NCBI GenBank assembly: GCA_003971905.1 | Contig: RSEE01000109.1 | Span: forward strand, 1-64,000 | Length of the DNA stretch: 64,000 nucleotides | DNA from: Moniliella sp. 'wahieum' | Taxonomy: Eukaryota; Basidiomycota; Moniliellomycetes; Moniliellales; Moniliellaceae | Direction of reading: 5' to 3' | Shown here: piece after piece, positions 22,926 to 34,290 of the stretch | How positions within the stretch are numbered: position 1 is the first letter of the stretch | Layout of the letters: every line of letters begins with the position of its first letter | Notes under the pieces: generated by a model | Databases searched by the model: none | Seen by the model: only the letters and a program-made list of their open reading frames with translations | What the model was told of the DNA's origin: nothing | Translations under genes and position numbers: made by a program

Positions 22926-25069
22926 TCAGTCTCGGTCTATTCGGTGCGAGACGCTCGGGATCAGGTTGGGCACGAGCCGAGGCCGAGGCAGGCGAAGGTA
23001 AAGCAGCTCCGCGCACGGGCGCAGGCGAGTCAGGGTCGGTCGAAACCAACTCCATAGGGGTGCACGAGGAGTAGCTGAGACCGAGGTACGGTCTCGCCAG
23101 CTCCCACTCACGCTCCCGCTCCCACTCCCACTCCCGTCCCCAGTTCCAGTTCCATTTGCGGCCGCGTTTCCTGTAGCCGTTGTTGTGGTCGTTGAAAGCC
23201 GGGTGGCGCTCCTGTTCTCGAGCTTGGGTGGGTTAGGCTTGGAATACAAGTGTGCGCCGGCGGACTTGCGAGCTACCTCGTCCAACGCGGGCGAGTCGGG
23301 AAGGCAGCGTGGGCGTGCGCCGCGATGAAGGTTTGAGGCGGGCGGTGGAAGATGGATCCGAGGGTGGCGGCGTGGAGGAGGAGTTGGTCCAGTAGGGCGC
23401 GGTCCATGCGGTCGGTTTCGGTGTTGATGGCTGGTTTGGGGGCTAGGACAACTTGTTTTGCCGCGCTTGGGTCGGTGGAGAGCATACGCCAGTACATGAA
23501 TCCTCGGTCGCGTACGTCAGGGTTTTCCACTTGCTCCGTAGCTGCTTTGAGAAGCTTGGGTACCATTTCCGATGCCACTGCGGGTCGTTTGAGGAAGAGC
23601 TTGACGGTAGCTGTGAGCAGGGCCAACTGAACCTCTGCCGGTTCGTCCAGGAAACCAAACAAAAAGTCCTCTAGCAACTCGTCGGCATTTTCAATCCGTT
23701 CCGCATACTCGCCCAAGATCCAGATCATGGCTGCCTTGGCCTCCATTTGGTCGAGCAAGTCGAGGTGGGCACAGAGACGTGGGATGGCGCCCTCGATTGG
23801 TTGGGGTACTTTCGGAAAATGTCCTTGAGCACCACGACGGCCTCTTGTACTACGTAGCTCACACCCGTCTCGACGAGTTGGAGCAGAGTGTGGACACAGG
23901 CATCGGCGCCTGCTGCGATTGATGGCCAACCGGCCAATGGACCGAACGGCCTTGCGAACAAAATCAATGTCCACCTCGGTAGCGTACTCGTGCAGTTCCA
24001 CGAGCACTTGACGAATGTTGGCCTCGGTGGTGAGGCGGTAGATGATTTCGAGCTTGGCCATCTTGACGTAAATCGGGTCATTGTATTTACAGAAAAAGAT
24101 ACGCACCTCGTTACGGAGGACGAGTGGGCGGCGTTGGATGATGAGAAGAATGTTGCGCAAGGCGACATACTGTACCTCGGGACCGCGGTTGAGCAGGGTC
24201 ATGAGTGGCGGACTCATTTTGCGCGCTAGCGCCTCCTTGACCTCGGCCGAGGCAATGTAATTCATCAGGTACAGCACTACCTTGGCTGCTGTCAGCACCA
24301 CGGCCGAGTTGGCCGAGCTGAGCCGGACTGCGACGCGTTCCGCCAAGATTTCCGCGTCGGCCACGTCGGTAGGCACAAAGAACAGCAGCGACTCGAGGAT
24401 GTACACTTGGCCCCACTCGGACGTGTCGGGGAGCGCCGAGACGAGTTTGGAGGCGACAGTGAGGTTGAGTTTGAGCTGGATGTTGTCGCTGCGCTCGGAG
24501 ATCTCGGTAAGCGCGGCGACCGCATTGGCCACGACGGTTGCGTTCGAGTCGGCGAGCAGATCGCGCAGGCGCGCAATGAGGTGGTGCTTGTCGGCCAGCT
24601 TGCGGTCGGCCATGTAACCTTGGCGACGGCGATGGCGGTGTCTTGCGCACGTAGGGGTCGGCGTCGCGGAGGGGTCTGGAGGGGGTCGATGAGCGCGTCG
24701 GTGATGACGGGCACCTGGATGGAGGACATGGTGCGGATGGCGAGGGCGCGGATGAGCGGGTTGCGGTCGTGGCAGTCGCTGAGGAAGGCGGGCACGGCGG
24801 AGTGGGCGAGCTCGTGGCGCGGGCGGGCGTAGTTGATGAGGTAGAGGTAGACCATCTTCTTGATGTCGAGCACCTGGATGTTCATGCAGGCGACGACGGC
24901 GGCAAAGAGGGAGCTCATGTCGTTGCCCATGGTCATGTTGGCGACGATCTTCTTGAGGCGGCCTTGCGGCGCGCCCAGGCCTTGTCCTTTTGTCGTCGGT
25001 GAGCTCGGCCTTGAGGTCGGCGGCGCGCTCGCGGACGAAGAACTTGGCGTCGCGCGCGGACTCGGCCAT
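22926..25069 (-). CDS. beta-adaptin, AP-1/AP-2 large subunit
   Basis: Large beta subunit of a clathrin adaptor, acting in cargo and clathrin binding at the trans-Golgi or plasma membrane. The trunk HEAT repeats are plain: KKIVANMTMGNDMSSLFAAV, MNIQVLDIKKMVYLYLINYA, RNPLIRALAIRTMSSIQVP, DSNATVVANAVAALTEIS, EWGQVYILESLLFF, NSAVVLTAAKVVLYLMNYI, PEVQYVALRNILLIIQRRP, DPIYVKMAKLEIIYRLT and AAMIWILGEYAERIENADEL. DRGFMYWRMLSTDP marks the end of the trunk. A Ser/Gly/Thr-rich hinge follows, and I see no clear ear domain. The start MAESARDAKFFVRERAADL is at 25069. Frame changes occur near 24975, 24620 and 23880 and in the hinge, so the C-terminus is uncertain. AP-1 (Apl2) is slightly favoured by the EWGQ and ANSAVVL segments, but AP-2 cannot be excluded. 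Confidence 0.85.
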
Positions 25070-25265
25070 GGGGGTGGTGGGGGTATTGTGGGGGTATGTT
25101 GTGGGGGCTGCGCAGGCGGTGGAGTCGGGCGGCGGCGGGCGGAAATCGCAGGGCGGAACGGGGCGGCGGGGCGGGCGGGTTTCTGTTGTCGGCGAAGAAG
25201 AATTAAGAAGACGCATTTCTCGCGCCTCCTCGCCTCCTCCGTCCCCGCCGCTTCGTTCGTCCACG
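25070..25265. promoter_or_regulatory. short divergent promoter, beta-adaptin / aconitase
   Basis: Only about 195 bp separates the two start codons. The sequence is GC-rich and has no TATA box. Confidence 0.5.
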
Positions 25266-27785
25266 ATGGCTGGAGCTGTGCTGCGTGCTGCCGCGCCGCG
25301 TCCGCCGCCCGCCCGCCGCCGCCGCCACGCGCGCCCTCGCCACCGCCGCCACCGCCGCCCCACCACCGCCGCCGCGCCCGCCTACCCCGCCCTGCTCGCC
25401 CAGCTCGAGCGCGTCCGCGCCATCCTCGGCCGCCCCTCACCCTGTCCGAGAAGATCCTCTATGCGCATGTCCGCGACCCCGTCGCCGCCTTCGAGGGCGC
25501 CGGCCCCGACCCCAGCGCCGTCCGCGGCTCCCGCTACCTCCAGCTCAGCATCGACCGCCTCGCCATGCAGGGTGCGTTCTCTCCCTCCCTCCTTCCCCGA
25601 TCTGACTCCCCCCTCCGCTGCTGCCCATACTGACTCCCCCCGCCGCCCGCCGCAGACGCCTCGGCCCAGATGGCCCTGCTCCAGTTCATGACGTGCGGCC
25701 TGGAGCGCGTCGCGATCCCCTCGTCGGTGCACTGCGACCACTGATCCAGGCCTACCAGGGCGCCGACGCTGACCTGGCTCGTGCCCAGGAGACCAACGCC
25801 GAGGTGTTTGCCTTTTTGCGCTCGGCCTGCGCCAAGTACGGCATCGAATTCTGGCCGCCCGGATCGGGCATCATCCACCAGATGTCCTTGAGAACTATGC
25901 TGCGCCCGGTATGCTCATGCTCGGCACCGACAGCCACACGCCCAACGCCTCGGGTCTCGGCGGCTTGGCCATCGGCGTGGGTGGTGCAGATGCAGTGGAC
26001 GCCATGACGAATACCCCCTGGGAACTCATGGCGCCAAGGTGCTCAATGTGCACCTGACGGGCGAGCTGAGCCCATGGTGCTCGCCCAAGGACGTCATTCT
26101 CACCCTGGCCGGCCTACTTACCGTGCGCGGCGGCACGGGCAAAATCCTCGAGTACGGGGCCTGGGCTCCTGAACATGCCCGCTACAGGTCTGGCAAACCA
26201 TGTCCAACATGGGTGCCGAGGTGGGCGCACGACATCGGCCTTCCCCTACTCGGCCAAGATGGGCGAGTACCTCCGCGCGACGGCCGCGAGCACGTGGCCA
26301 GCCAAGCGGAGCAAGCTGCTGCCCAGGCTACCTTTCCGCCGACCAAGATGCGCAGTACGACGACGAGGTGCACATTGACCTGTCGAAGCTGGAGCCTACG
26401 CTCAACGGTCCTTTCACCCCGGACCTGTCCACTCCGCTCTCGCAATTTGTCGCGCGCGCCAAGGAGGACAGCCGGCCTCACCCGGTCGAGCTGACCGCCG
26501 CCCAGATTGGTTCGTGCACCAACAGCTCGTATGCTGATCTGGCGCGGTGCGCGTCGCTTGCGCGTCAGGCTACCGCGGCGGGCCTCAAGGCCAAGGTACC
26601 ATTTGATGTGACTCCGGGATCGGAGCGTGTGCGCGCGACAATTGAGCGCGATGGTTTGAGGGGGACTTGACCGCGGCCGGTGCGCGTGTTGGCCAATGCG
26701 TGTGGACCCTGCATTGGCCAGTGGAAGCGTACGGACCACCAGGGCGAGCAGAACGTGATCCTCACCTCGTTCAACCGGTAACTTCAAAGGTCGCAACGAC
26801 GGTAACGTCCAGACGTGGAACATGCTTACTTCGCCCGAACTTGTTACCGCCATGGCGTTTGCCGGACGTGTGGATTTCAATCCGATGACCGACTCGCTTC
26901 CCACTCCCGAGGGGAAGCAGTTCCGCTTCGCCCCGCCCGAGGGGGACGTGCTGCCGACCAAAGGGTACGACTGGGTGACCAATCTCTGACTCCGGCTGCC
27001 AACCCTGCGCCTCAGCCGAAGTGGCAATTGCCATCTCGCCCGAATCGGAACGGCTCGAGGTACTGCAACCGTTCTCGTCGCCGTTTAAGAATGGGCAGTG
27101 GGAGTTACCGCCCATGCGTACTTTGCTGCGCATCCGCGGCAAGTGCACCACCGACCACATTTCCGCGCCGGGCCTTGGCTCAAGTACAAGGGCCACCTGT
27201 CGAACTTGGCGGAGAACACGCTGATTGGCGCGTCGAACGACCAGACGGGCAACGTCAACTCGGCGGTGTGGACTACCAGACGGCGAGGAGGCGACATTCC
27301 ACAATTGCCAAGCGGTACCGCGACCGTGGCCAGGCATGGGTCTTGGTTGCGGACCACAACTACGGTGAAGGTTAGCGCGGGAACACGCTGCGCTCCAACC
27401 GCGTTTCTTTGGGTGCAACCTGGTTGTGGCTCGGTCGATTGCTCGGATTGCGAGACGAACCTGCGAAGCAAGGTGTTCTCACGCGCTCTTTGCCAACGAG
27501 GACGATTACCTCAAGATTGGGCAGGGGGATCTGGTCGAGACGGTCAACCTCAAGGACCTGATTGACCCGGTGAAGGGTTGCTCGATACCCAGGTGCGACT
27601 CAAGGTGACCAAGTTTCGCCCTCGGGCGAGGTGAAGGAAACGCTAGAGATTCCTACCAAGCACTCGCTCTCTGCCACCACCTTGCCTGGATCCGTGCCGG
27701 TTCGGCATTGAACTTGATCCGTGAGGCGGAGGCCAAGAAGTCGGTTCCGCTACTGCTGCGGTGCCCACGGGCGCGCGGGCGATGA
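25266..27785 (+). CDS. aconitate hydratase, mitochondrial
   Basis: Isomerises citrate to isocitrate in the TCA cycle with a 4Fe-4S cluster; a relative acts in lysine synthesis. The N-terminus is Arg/Ala/Pro-rich, as a mitochondrial presequence would be. Visible segments are [14 protein letters not shown], an intron at 25572-25655, [71 protein letters not shown] and [14 protein letters not shown] (the cluster CxxC). Later come TTDHISAPG-like sequence, ADHNYGEG and REHAAL, and [17 protein letters not shown], the usual aconitase end. This gene has one of the highest indel densities in the window, with frame changes near 25436, 25730, 25884, 26034, 26160 and many later. In the terminal frame a TGA at 27783 overlaps the ATG of the next ORF. 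Confidence 0.85.
25572..25655 (+). other. aconitase intron
   Basis: 84 bp, GTGCGT donor and CCGCAG acceptor; splits the Asp codon of RLAMQ|DASAQM. Confidence 0.85.
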
Positions 27786-28459
27786 GCACGTTTGCGCGTG
27801 CGATGGGTACGCGCGGTCTGCACAACGTCGGCCGCTACGCGTTCCGGCACAAACGCGAGACGCGGGTCAGTCGCTGAACCCTTCTGACCCACGGTACGTG
27901 GCGCCGAGACGGATTCGCGGAGCAGAGCATTGTCGACCTTACCTTCCGCTTGTGCCGAAGGAGAAGAACAACATTGCGCATGACCCGTATGCCAAGCGCT
28001 TGGCCGTCGCCGAGGAGAAGCTGCCCTATGGTCCCGAAGTGCACGTGACGATCGTGCGTGCCTACCTGCTCCACCAGAGCGTGAGGGAGAAGCTGCAGGC
28101 GGACCTGCTGACCAAGTACCATGCTATGAAAGCGGGTGCGATGACCTCAAGACGTCCTTCCGCTCTTGCACCAGGCGCGAGCAACGTACCGGCCCACCCC
28201 ACAAGCCCGACGAGGTGGCCCGGTTGAAGCGGTACGGTCTGACGCCCGGTGCGCAGCTGATTCCCGAGTCGGAATGGAACGAGGAGACCAAGGCAACGCC
28301 CACCGTCTGCGTCCGATCTGGTCGTCCCCCTTCGGCACGGTCAAGGTGGTGCAGCAGGGCGGACGCCGTCGTCGGTCTCTTCCCGCGCGAATGGCGCCTC
28401 CCACCAAGACGCCTCGCCGCGAAGGCTGGCCGTCCTTCTCGGAGCCGGACCAGTTTTGA
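27782..28459 (+). CDS. unknown mitochondrial-like ORF, or C-terminal extension fused to aconitase
   Basis: After the normal aconitase end, coding continues to TGA at 28457. It can be read as a new ORF from ATG 27782 ([20 protein letters not shown], which looks like a mitochondrial presequence) or, if one base is missing near 27750, as a fusion through an Ala/Thr/Pro linker. Downstream segments with clear coding character are LPLVPKEKNNIAHDPYAKRL, EEKLPYGPEVHVTIVRAYLL, HQSVREKLQADLLTKYHAMK, HKPDEVARLKRYGLTPGAQL and IPESEWNEE. I do not recognise the family. In fission yeast an aconitase is fused to mitoribosomal protein bL21, which makes a mitoribosomal or other matrix partner plausible, but these segments do not look like bL21 to me. 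Several frame changes are present. Confidence 0.5.
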
Positions 28460-28786
28460 GGTCAGACGCCGGGGAGTGGGCCCCGAAAAGAGACGGAATC
28501 GATCGATGCGCTCGTTATGTGTTGTGGTGTGGGTGGGTGGAAGAGGGTGGAGGGCAGGTAGGTAGATGGATAGTGGATGGATAGATGGATGGATGGAGGA
28601 GGGTACACAGGCGGGAGGGTGCTTTGCTTTTGGGTAGGTTGTAGCACGTGATGAAGATGATTCATGCATCATGCATCATCCATCATCCATGGCGCAAGAA
28701 CAAGAACGTCGGCCGGGCGAACCGACGAGCCATAGCGCCAACCCATCGCCATCGCCATCGCCATCGCCAGCTGCGGTGGGCCATCG
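28460..28786. other. spacer with GGAT and ATGCATC short repeats
   Basis: GGATGGATAGATGG units at about 28563-28600, and CATGATGCATCATCC units at about 28650-28690. No gene is seen. Confidence 0.5.
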
Positions 28787-29586
28787 ATGCTTGGGCGCGT
28801 GTGTCGTGTGGCGACGAGGTCAGCGGTGCGTTACGAGTGTATCCAGCGACAACGGAGCATGAGCCACAGCCTCGTTATCGCACGCGTTCGACACGGGCAT
28901 CCACCTCGCGGCGCAAGTGAGCTCGAGACGCCCGGGCTGACCGGGCAGGGACTGACGGGACACTGTGTGCCGTGCACCGCTGGAGCGCCCGCGCTCGGCA
29001 CCGAGGAGACCACACGTTGTTCCGTGAGCTCAACCATCTCAGTGCGGGGCTGGGCTACGGCACCCAGCCGCCCCCAAGACCAAGAGTGGGAAACTGTCCA
29101 CGCGTCCGCGGACCGAGGCTGCATGGCGGATCCTGCCGCGCCCAGGCCCAGGCGGACCCTACGGCAGCCTACTTTGACCCGCTTGCCCTGGCTACCGAGG
29201 GGGAGGGCGCGACGTTCCCCCTGCTCAGCAAACAGTTTACTTTAAGAACTACGTGGCGACCATTGCGTTTACCAATGCTCTGCCGTCCTGGCCGAGGAGA
29301 ATGGGTCACCATCCGCAGCTCGTGGTCGAGTGGGGCCATGTGGGCGTGGCGTGGTGGACGCATGCGGTGGGCGGGGTACGTGCATTCCGGTGTTGCTAAG
29401 ATCGCCCAGAGGGTGTGGGAGAAGGCGGGGAGGGGAGGGGAGGCAAATGGAACAGAGGACTGAGTTTTACTGACCCTCTTCTATCTAACCTCGATCTGGC
29501 GTAGCTGCATAAAAACGATTTCATCATGGCGGCCAAGACAGACCAACTGGGTCAACATGTGGAGGGCATTCGGCTTGAGAATCTAA
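28787..29586 (+). CDS. pterin-4-alpha-carbinolamine dehydratase family protein
   Basis: The family dehydrates 4a-hydroxytetrahydropterins and has a fold of about 100 residues. The diagnostic core is seen at about 29235-29380: FKNYVATIAFTNAL, then AEENGHHPQLVVEWGHVGVA (after a frame change near 29285) and WWTHAVGG, the HHPxxxxxW...TH pattern. After an intron (29376-29504, GTACGT donor, CTAACC branch, GTAG acceptor) comes LHKNDFIMAAKTDQL, the conserved last helix. The N-terminal part is long and poorly conserved (MLGRVCRVATRSAVRYEC, Arg-rich and possibly a mitochondrial signal); ATG 28787 is tentative, and ATG 28859 is an alternative. The stop is uncertain because of indels; TAA at 29584 fits the family length. 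The gene converges on the Swp73-like gene. Confidence 0.7.
29376..29504 (+). other. pterin dehydratase intron
   Basis: GTACGT donor after TTGGCGGG-type Gly-Gly codons, CTAACC branch at about 29484, GGCGTAG acceptor. Confidence 0.8.
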
Positions 29587-29709
29587 AATCCATCTCTGTC
29601 TCTTCATTTCTCGGTGCTCGACAGACAGGGTGGGTGGGGGTTAGGGGTTGGGGATTGGAAGTTGGACGTTGGGAAGAGGCGGGGAAGAGGGGCGTGGTCT
29701 TCCAGCGAC

Positions 29710-31763
29710 TCAGCGCGCCGGACCAGGAGCAGGGGGGAGGAGAGGGCCGGTGGGCACGGTGCTCATGGCCTGGGACAGACGGAAAGCTTCGGCGACTTGG
29801 ACGCTTCCGGGACCCAATCCGCCTCAAACGTTCGCTCCTCGCGTAGTCGCGTCCCATGCCACTTGCCGCACTGCTGGCGCCGAGTGCGCGCGGACCGACC
29901 AAGCGCTCGAGATCGCGCGCACTACTCGCCACACACTCCTCCAACGTCGTCCCTGGGTCCGAGGCGAACCGGATCAAAAAGTCTCGGATCGACGCATGGT
30001 TCCGCACCGAGGCCGCCATGCCGGCAATCTGGTAAGTCAGTACCACAAGTAACGAGAGCAGGCGCAAAAAGTGGGCTGGGGGAGGGGGGAAGGGGAGGAG
30101 GGGAAGGAGAGAGAGGAAGAGGAAGAAGGAGAATCAACAACGTACCCGTTCGTCGATCTCGGCAATTTCCCGCGACGCAATCGACTGGGCATCAAAGCCA
30201 GCATACACATCGTGTGCCCGACGGAGGTAGTCGAGGTTGTCCAGATCCATCTCAAGGTCGTAGGCATGTTCCGCTCGTGGCCGGCACATCGGTCCGGATC
30301 CAGTACTCGATCACCAAGGGGGGCACGGGCTGGAGGAGACGAATGATCATCTCGGGCAGATGATGGAAGGAGACTTTGGCCGTTTGAAACAGCTGCTGGA
30401 GCGCCTCGTCGCACTTGACCATTCTCCGATCTTGTTCGTCCAAGAGTTGTGGTCGCGGATGTAGGCCCAAAGTGCTTCCATCACCTCGGTCCGCGTGCCC
30501 TGGCGCAGATCCAAAAGCTTGGCAAACGGCGGATGCAGAGCAAACTCTTCCCGATTCGAGGCGGGTAGAGATGCACCTTGGCCTTGACGGGTGCATCCCC
30601 ATTGCGCGTAATCTCAAACCCGTCCACGCCGGGCTGACCAAGCCCCTCGGGCGTCTGCTCCCACTTGATCACATTGCCCCCGTCGTTGTACAGCGTCGCA
30701 TCCCGCTCTAGCTCTACCACCACCATCTTGACCAGCTTGGAGAACTTGGGGGGCTCCGCTTCGCTTACCCCTTCCTGCCCCTCCGGGGGGAGGAGACGGC
30801 CTTGGATCTTCAGCGTCCAAGAAGGCGCAGCGGGGGGCGGGACCTGGTCTGGTTTTTGACCCGGAGCGTCCTCTCTTCAATCGGCTCTTGAGGCTGCTGT
30901 GGGGGTTGGTCCTGGGGTTGCTCCTGGGGCGGGTGGTCCTGAGGCGGCTCTTGGGGCTGATCTTGAGCCTGCTCCTGAACTGCTCCTGCGGTGTTTTGAG
31001 TCTGCTCCTGCGCCTTCTCCTGATCCTTTTCTTGTGCCTGCTCTTGTGCCTGCTCTTGGGCCTGCTCTTGGCCTGCTCTTGGGCCTGCTCCTGCTCCTGC
31101 TCCTCTCCTTGCCCGATGGCTGAGGCTGAGGCTGAGGCTGGACCTGCCACGCCTGGCCAGCCACAGTGTTAGAGAGAAGAGACGGAGAGTGCGTCGGATA
31201 TGAGGAGTGCCTGGCGCTGCTGCAAGCTCTGGAGCAGTTCAGCGCGTTTGCGCGCGACAGTCCAGTCGAGCTGGCGTTCCAGTGTACGCAGTTGAGCGTG
31301 CAGCTCACTTTCAGGCACGTACCCACGCACTGCACGGCAACGACCGGTCGGTTGTCCGGCCGCGCTTGGCTACGCGCAACCCTTCGCCCATGAGACTTTC
31401 GAGCGCACTGCGCTTGAGCACCTGTGCCGTACGTGCTTCTGCTCGGCGGCCAGTTGCTGCGCCGCCGCCGCCCGGTTGGCCGCCTCGTTGCGGAGCCTGG
31501 TGGGGCCACGGCGCGCGCCGGCTGGGCTTGGGCGTGGGATCGAGCTTGTGCTGTGCCTGGGCTTGGGCTTGGGCTTGGGCTTGAGCCTGAGCTTGGGCTT
31601 GGGCTTGAGCTTGAGCTTGGGCTGGGCCTGGGCTTGGATGGCCATGGCGCGTTGGGCATGCTGTGCGGGGTGGGCTTGGGCTTGGGCCTGGGCATGTGCC
31701 TGAGCCTGCGCCTGGGCCTGTGCCGGGCTGGGCCTGGTATGCTGGGCCCTGCATGGCGTTCAT
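29710..31763 (-). CDS. SWI/SNF or RSC subunit, SMARCD / Swp73 / Rsc6 family
   Basis: A core subunit of SWI/SNF-type chromatin remodellers in the nucleus. In order: a Gln/Ala-Pro low-complexity N-terminus; VPESELHAQLRTLERQLDWT followed by VARKRAELLQ (about 31220-31325), the conserved coiled segment; a second low-complexity block; WTLKIQGRLLPPEGQEG; KFSKLVKMVVVELERDATLY; VDGFEITRNGDAPVKAKVHL; the SWIB-like core LHPPFAKLLDL, TEVMEALWAYIRDHNLLDEQ and FHHLPEMIIRLLQPVPPLVI; IASREIAEIDER; and, after an intron (30029-30145, GTACGT with TACTGAC), IAGMAASVRNHASIRDFLIR and SSARDLERLVG. The C-terminus is RLSQAMSTVPTGPLL with TGA at 29710-29712. Start 31763 (MNAMQGPAYQAQ) is tentative. Several single-base frame changes occur. 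Confidence 0.85.
30029..30145 (-). other. Swp73-like gene intron
   Basis: GTACGT donor after EIDER, C/T-rich body, TACTGAC and TTACCAG acceptor before IAGMAASV. Confidence 0.85.
31544..31635. repeat. GGGCTT hexamer run encoding Gln-Ala dipeptides
   Basis: Tandem GGGCTT/GAGCTT units. On the minus strand of the Swp73-like gene they read AAGCCC/AAGCTC, giving QAQAQA (or KPKLKP in a shifted frame). Confidence 0.85.
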
Positions 31764-32075
31764 GGTGGCCAGCACGGCGAGGACGGTTGTGGAGGTGGCG
31801 GGGACGAGGGTGGAGACGGCCAGCGAGCGCGTCGCGCTGCTCGCGACGGGCAGACTAATTCCGCCCTGCCTTCCGCTTGGGACGCCTCCGGCTGTAACCC
31901 TATGGCCTAGTCCCATCATTCGAAGGGTGATAGTATGTGACCGCACGCATCACCGCTGTGTCACAGTGCATTGGGGGCTGTGGGGCACTCAGAATCACCT
32001 GGCCGTCTGCGGCTCCCACTTGTCCTTCGCATCGCCTCGCTCTCGTCATCACCATCATCATCGTCGTCGTCGTCG

Positions 32076-34290
32076 TCACGTCAGTCGTCGCCGAGAGTGT
32101 GTTGTCTCGCCCAAGTGCTGGCCCGGCACGGACGCCGGCGCATCGTACGCTCCGCCGTCGTACTCTGCGCCTGCATCCTCCAGCTCCATCTCGGTCGCCA
32201 CTCCTGCGTAGCCGTCGGTCGTGGCGCGCCAGCGGATGGGCCAGCAGCTGCCGCCGCCCGCTGGGTAATCCAGTACATGGGCACGCCAGCCAAGACAAAC
32301 GCGAACGCCGCTAGCGCCTCGAGCGGGGCAGCAAAGATGGGCATCAGTAAGAGGAAGAGCGCGACGCTGAATAGGATGGGTGTGGTGAGCCACGTCTGCA
32401 CAAAACACCGTAGGTAGTAGGTAGGTTAGGTGGCGCAACCCGCATGCAAGGCAGAGGGAAGCAGGAGAGAAAAGAGAGAAAAGAGAAAAGAGACAGAGAC
32501 CGAGGTGGACGACATACCTTGTACGGCCGCTCCCATGCCGACTCTTTGACGCGCAGCACCAACAGTCCCATCACCGTAGCAAAGTACCCGCCCCAGGAAC
32601 AGACGCCATAAAAGTTGACCATCGAACTGAACCCGTCGCCGACCAAGACAAAGATGCACATCAGTGTCATTTCCAGTAGGATGGCGCGAATGGCTGTCTT
32701 GCGCCGTGGGTGAACCGCGGCAAAGAACGGTCCGCCAGGCAGGTACCCTTCGGAGGGGCGGTGGAAATGAGCCGGGCGGTGGTGATGAAGGACGCGTTGA
32801 GTGCGCCAAAGCACGAGAAGGCGACGAGCGAAGCGAAAACACGCCCCCGACACCACCTAGCACCGTTCGTCCGAAATCCAGAGCGACAGTATTGGTCTTG
32901 GCTACCGCAGCGGCGGCAGGACGAGAAAGTACGAGGTGACAGTTAGGAGGGAAGAAGACCAAGACGACCGAGAGGGACCAGTGGATGACGCGGGGCAAGT
33001 CCCGCTTGACATTCTTCATTTCGCCCGCAATGTAGCACACTTGGTCCCACCCGTCAAACGCCCAGAGACCACTGTAAAGCGCAAGAGCATACGAGCCCCA
33101 CGAGGTACTGCTCCCGGAAACAAGTTGTGGACACTGGAGAAGGCCACGCGCGACTCTTGTGGCATCTGGCCACGTGCGACCTGGACAATCGCAAAGATTG
33201 GGATGGCCGCCAAGGCAAGCAGCTTCAAGGTCGTAGTGAGGTTCTGCAAGCGCGTGCCCAAGCGGGCCGAGAAGCAATGAACAATGGCGAGGAGGATGAT
33301 CAGCGATACGGCAATCACTTTGGACATCCAAACAGGCAGTTCCTCCACTGCCAACGCCTGCGCGTGCACCCCAGCGGAGGCGGAAGTAGCAGCAGATGCA
33401 GAACCAGAGGCAGAACCAGAACCAGAGTGCGAAAGTGGGGGTTGGTCGTGCTTGCGGAAATGGAGGACGATGCGAGCAATGTACTCGCCAAAGATGATGG
33501 CAATGATCGCACCGCCGCCCGGCTTGAGGGCGGTAATGGCGGTCCAGCTAAAGAGGTAGGAAGGCAGGGCGCCCAAACTGAAGAAAAGGTAGCTCTGTGC
33601 GCCGCCGTTGGGGGATCATGGCGCCTAGCTCGGCAAAGGAAGCTGCGCCGGTCCAGGCCAGGAAGCCACTTAGGATCCAGACACACAGCGACGCACCCAC
33701 CGATCCAGCACGCAGCGTAAGCACCCGGGCGAACTAAAAATGCCCGAGCCCACTTGCATTCCGATGGTCAGCGCAATGCCATCAAACAGGTTGATGCGCT
33801 TGGAGGCGGTGGGAGGAGGGGTGAACTCGGTGGGGGCAAAGCGGAGGTTGGGGCCGGCGCGTGCGGATGCAGGGAAGGAGGAGGAGGAGCCATGGGGATT
33901 CGGGGAGGAAATGAGCCGGTCCGAGGCGTACGTCCTGCCGCCGTCCTCCAAGGATTCGTCGGCAGCCGACAGGGATAATGGCAGGAGATGGTCGCGGAAA
34001 TTGAAGCTGAGTGCATCGACACTGGCCCTGCCCAAGGCGGTGGCGGCATGGAGGACGTGGCTGTTGGAGGCGGGGGGGTGGGAGGCGGAGGCGCCGGGGG
34101 GCGGCGCTGGTGCGGACTGGGAGGCTGCTGGTGGGGCGGGAGGGGCGGATGGATCGGGCGCGTCAAAGACGACGAGGCTGTAGGCGGCGGGAGGGGCGTC
34201 GAAGGCGTGGGGGGCAGCGCCGGCGAGGGAGGGCGTGTTGGGTATGTTGGCGTGTGCGATTGCCTCGCCCACCTCGTCGCGCGGGGGCAT
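32076..34290 (-). CDS. APC-superfamily amino-acid permease, LAT / Mup1-like
   Basis: A 12-helix plasma-membrane amino-acid transporter of the APC superfamily. A long Ala/Pro/Ser-rich cytosolic N-terminus from MPPRDEVGEAIAHAN (ATG 34290) leads to the first membrane segment with the family motif LFDGIALTIGMQVGSGIFSS. Later are SYLFSWTAITALKPGGGAII, EYIARIVLHF, VIAVSLIILLAIVHCFSARL, LYSGLWAFDGWDQVCYIAGE with MKNVKRDLPRVIHWSLSVVL (the signature of LAT and high-affinity methionine permeases), VALDFG, MTLMCIFVLVGDGFSSMVNF and GGYFATVMGLLVLRVKESAW. An intron at 32396-32517 (GTATGT) precedes ILFSVALFLLLMPIFAAPLE. The stop near 32076 follows a hydrophilic tail. Many single-base frame changes occur. 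Substrate specificity is not predictable. Confidence 0.85.
32396..32517 (-). other. LAT/Mup1-like gene intron
   Basis: GTATGT donor after WERPYK, TTTTCTCTTTTC tract, GTGCAG acceptor before TWLTTPILF. Confidence 0.85.

Noticed and set aside
25266-28459. Programmed ribosomal frameshifting or RNA editing as the cause of the frame changes
   Set aside because: The changes are in many unrelated genes, mostly at short homopolymers, with no common slippery site, and intact stretches coexist. Assembly error explains this more simply.
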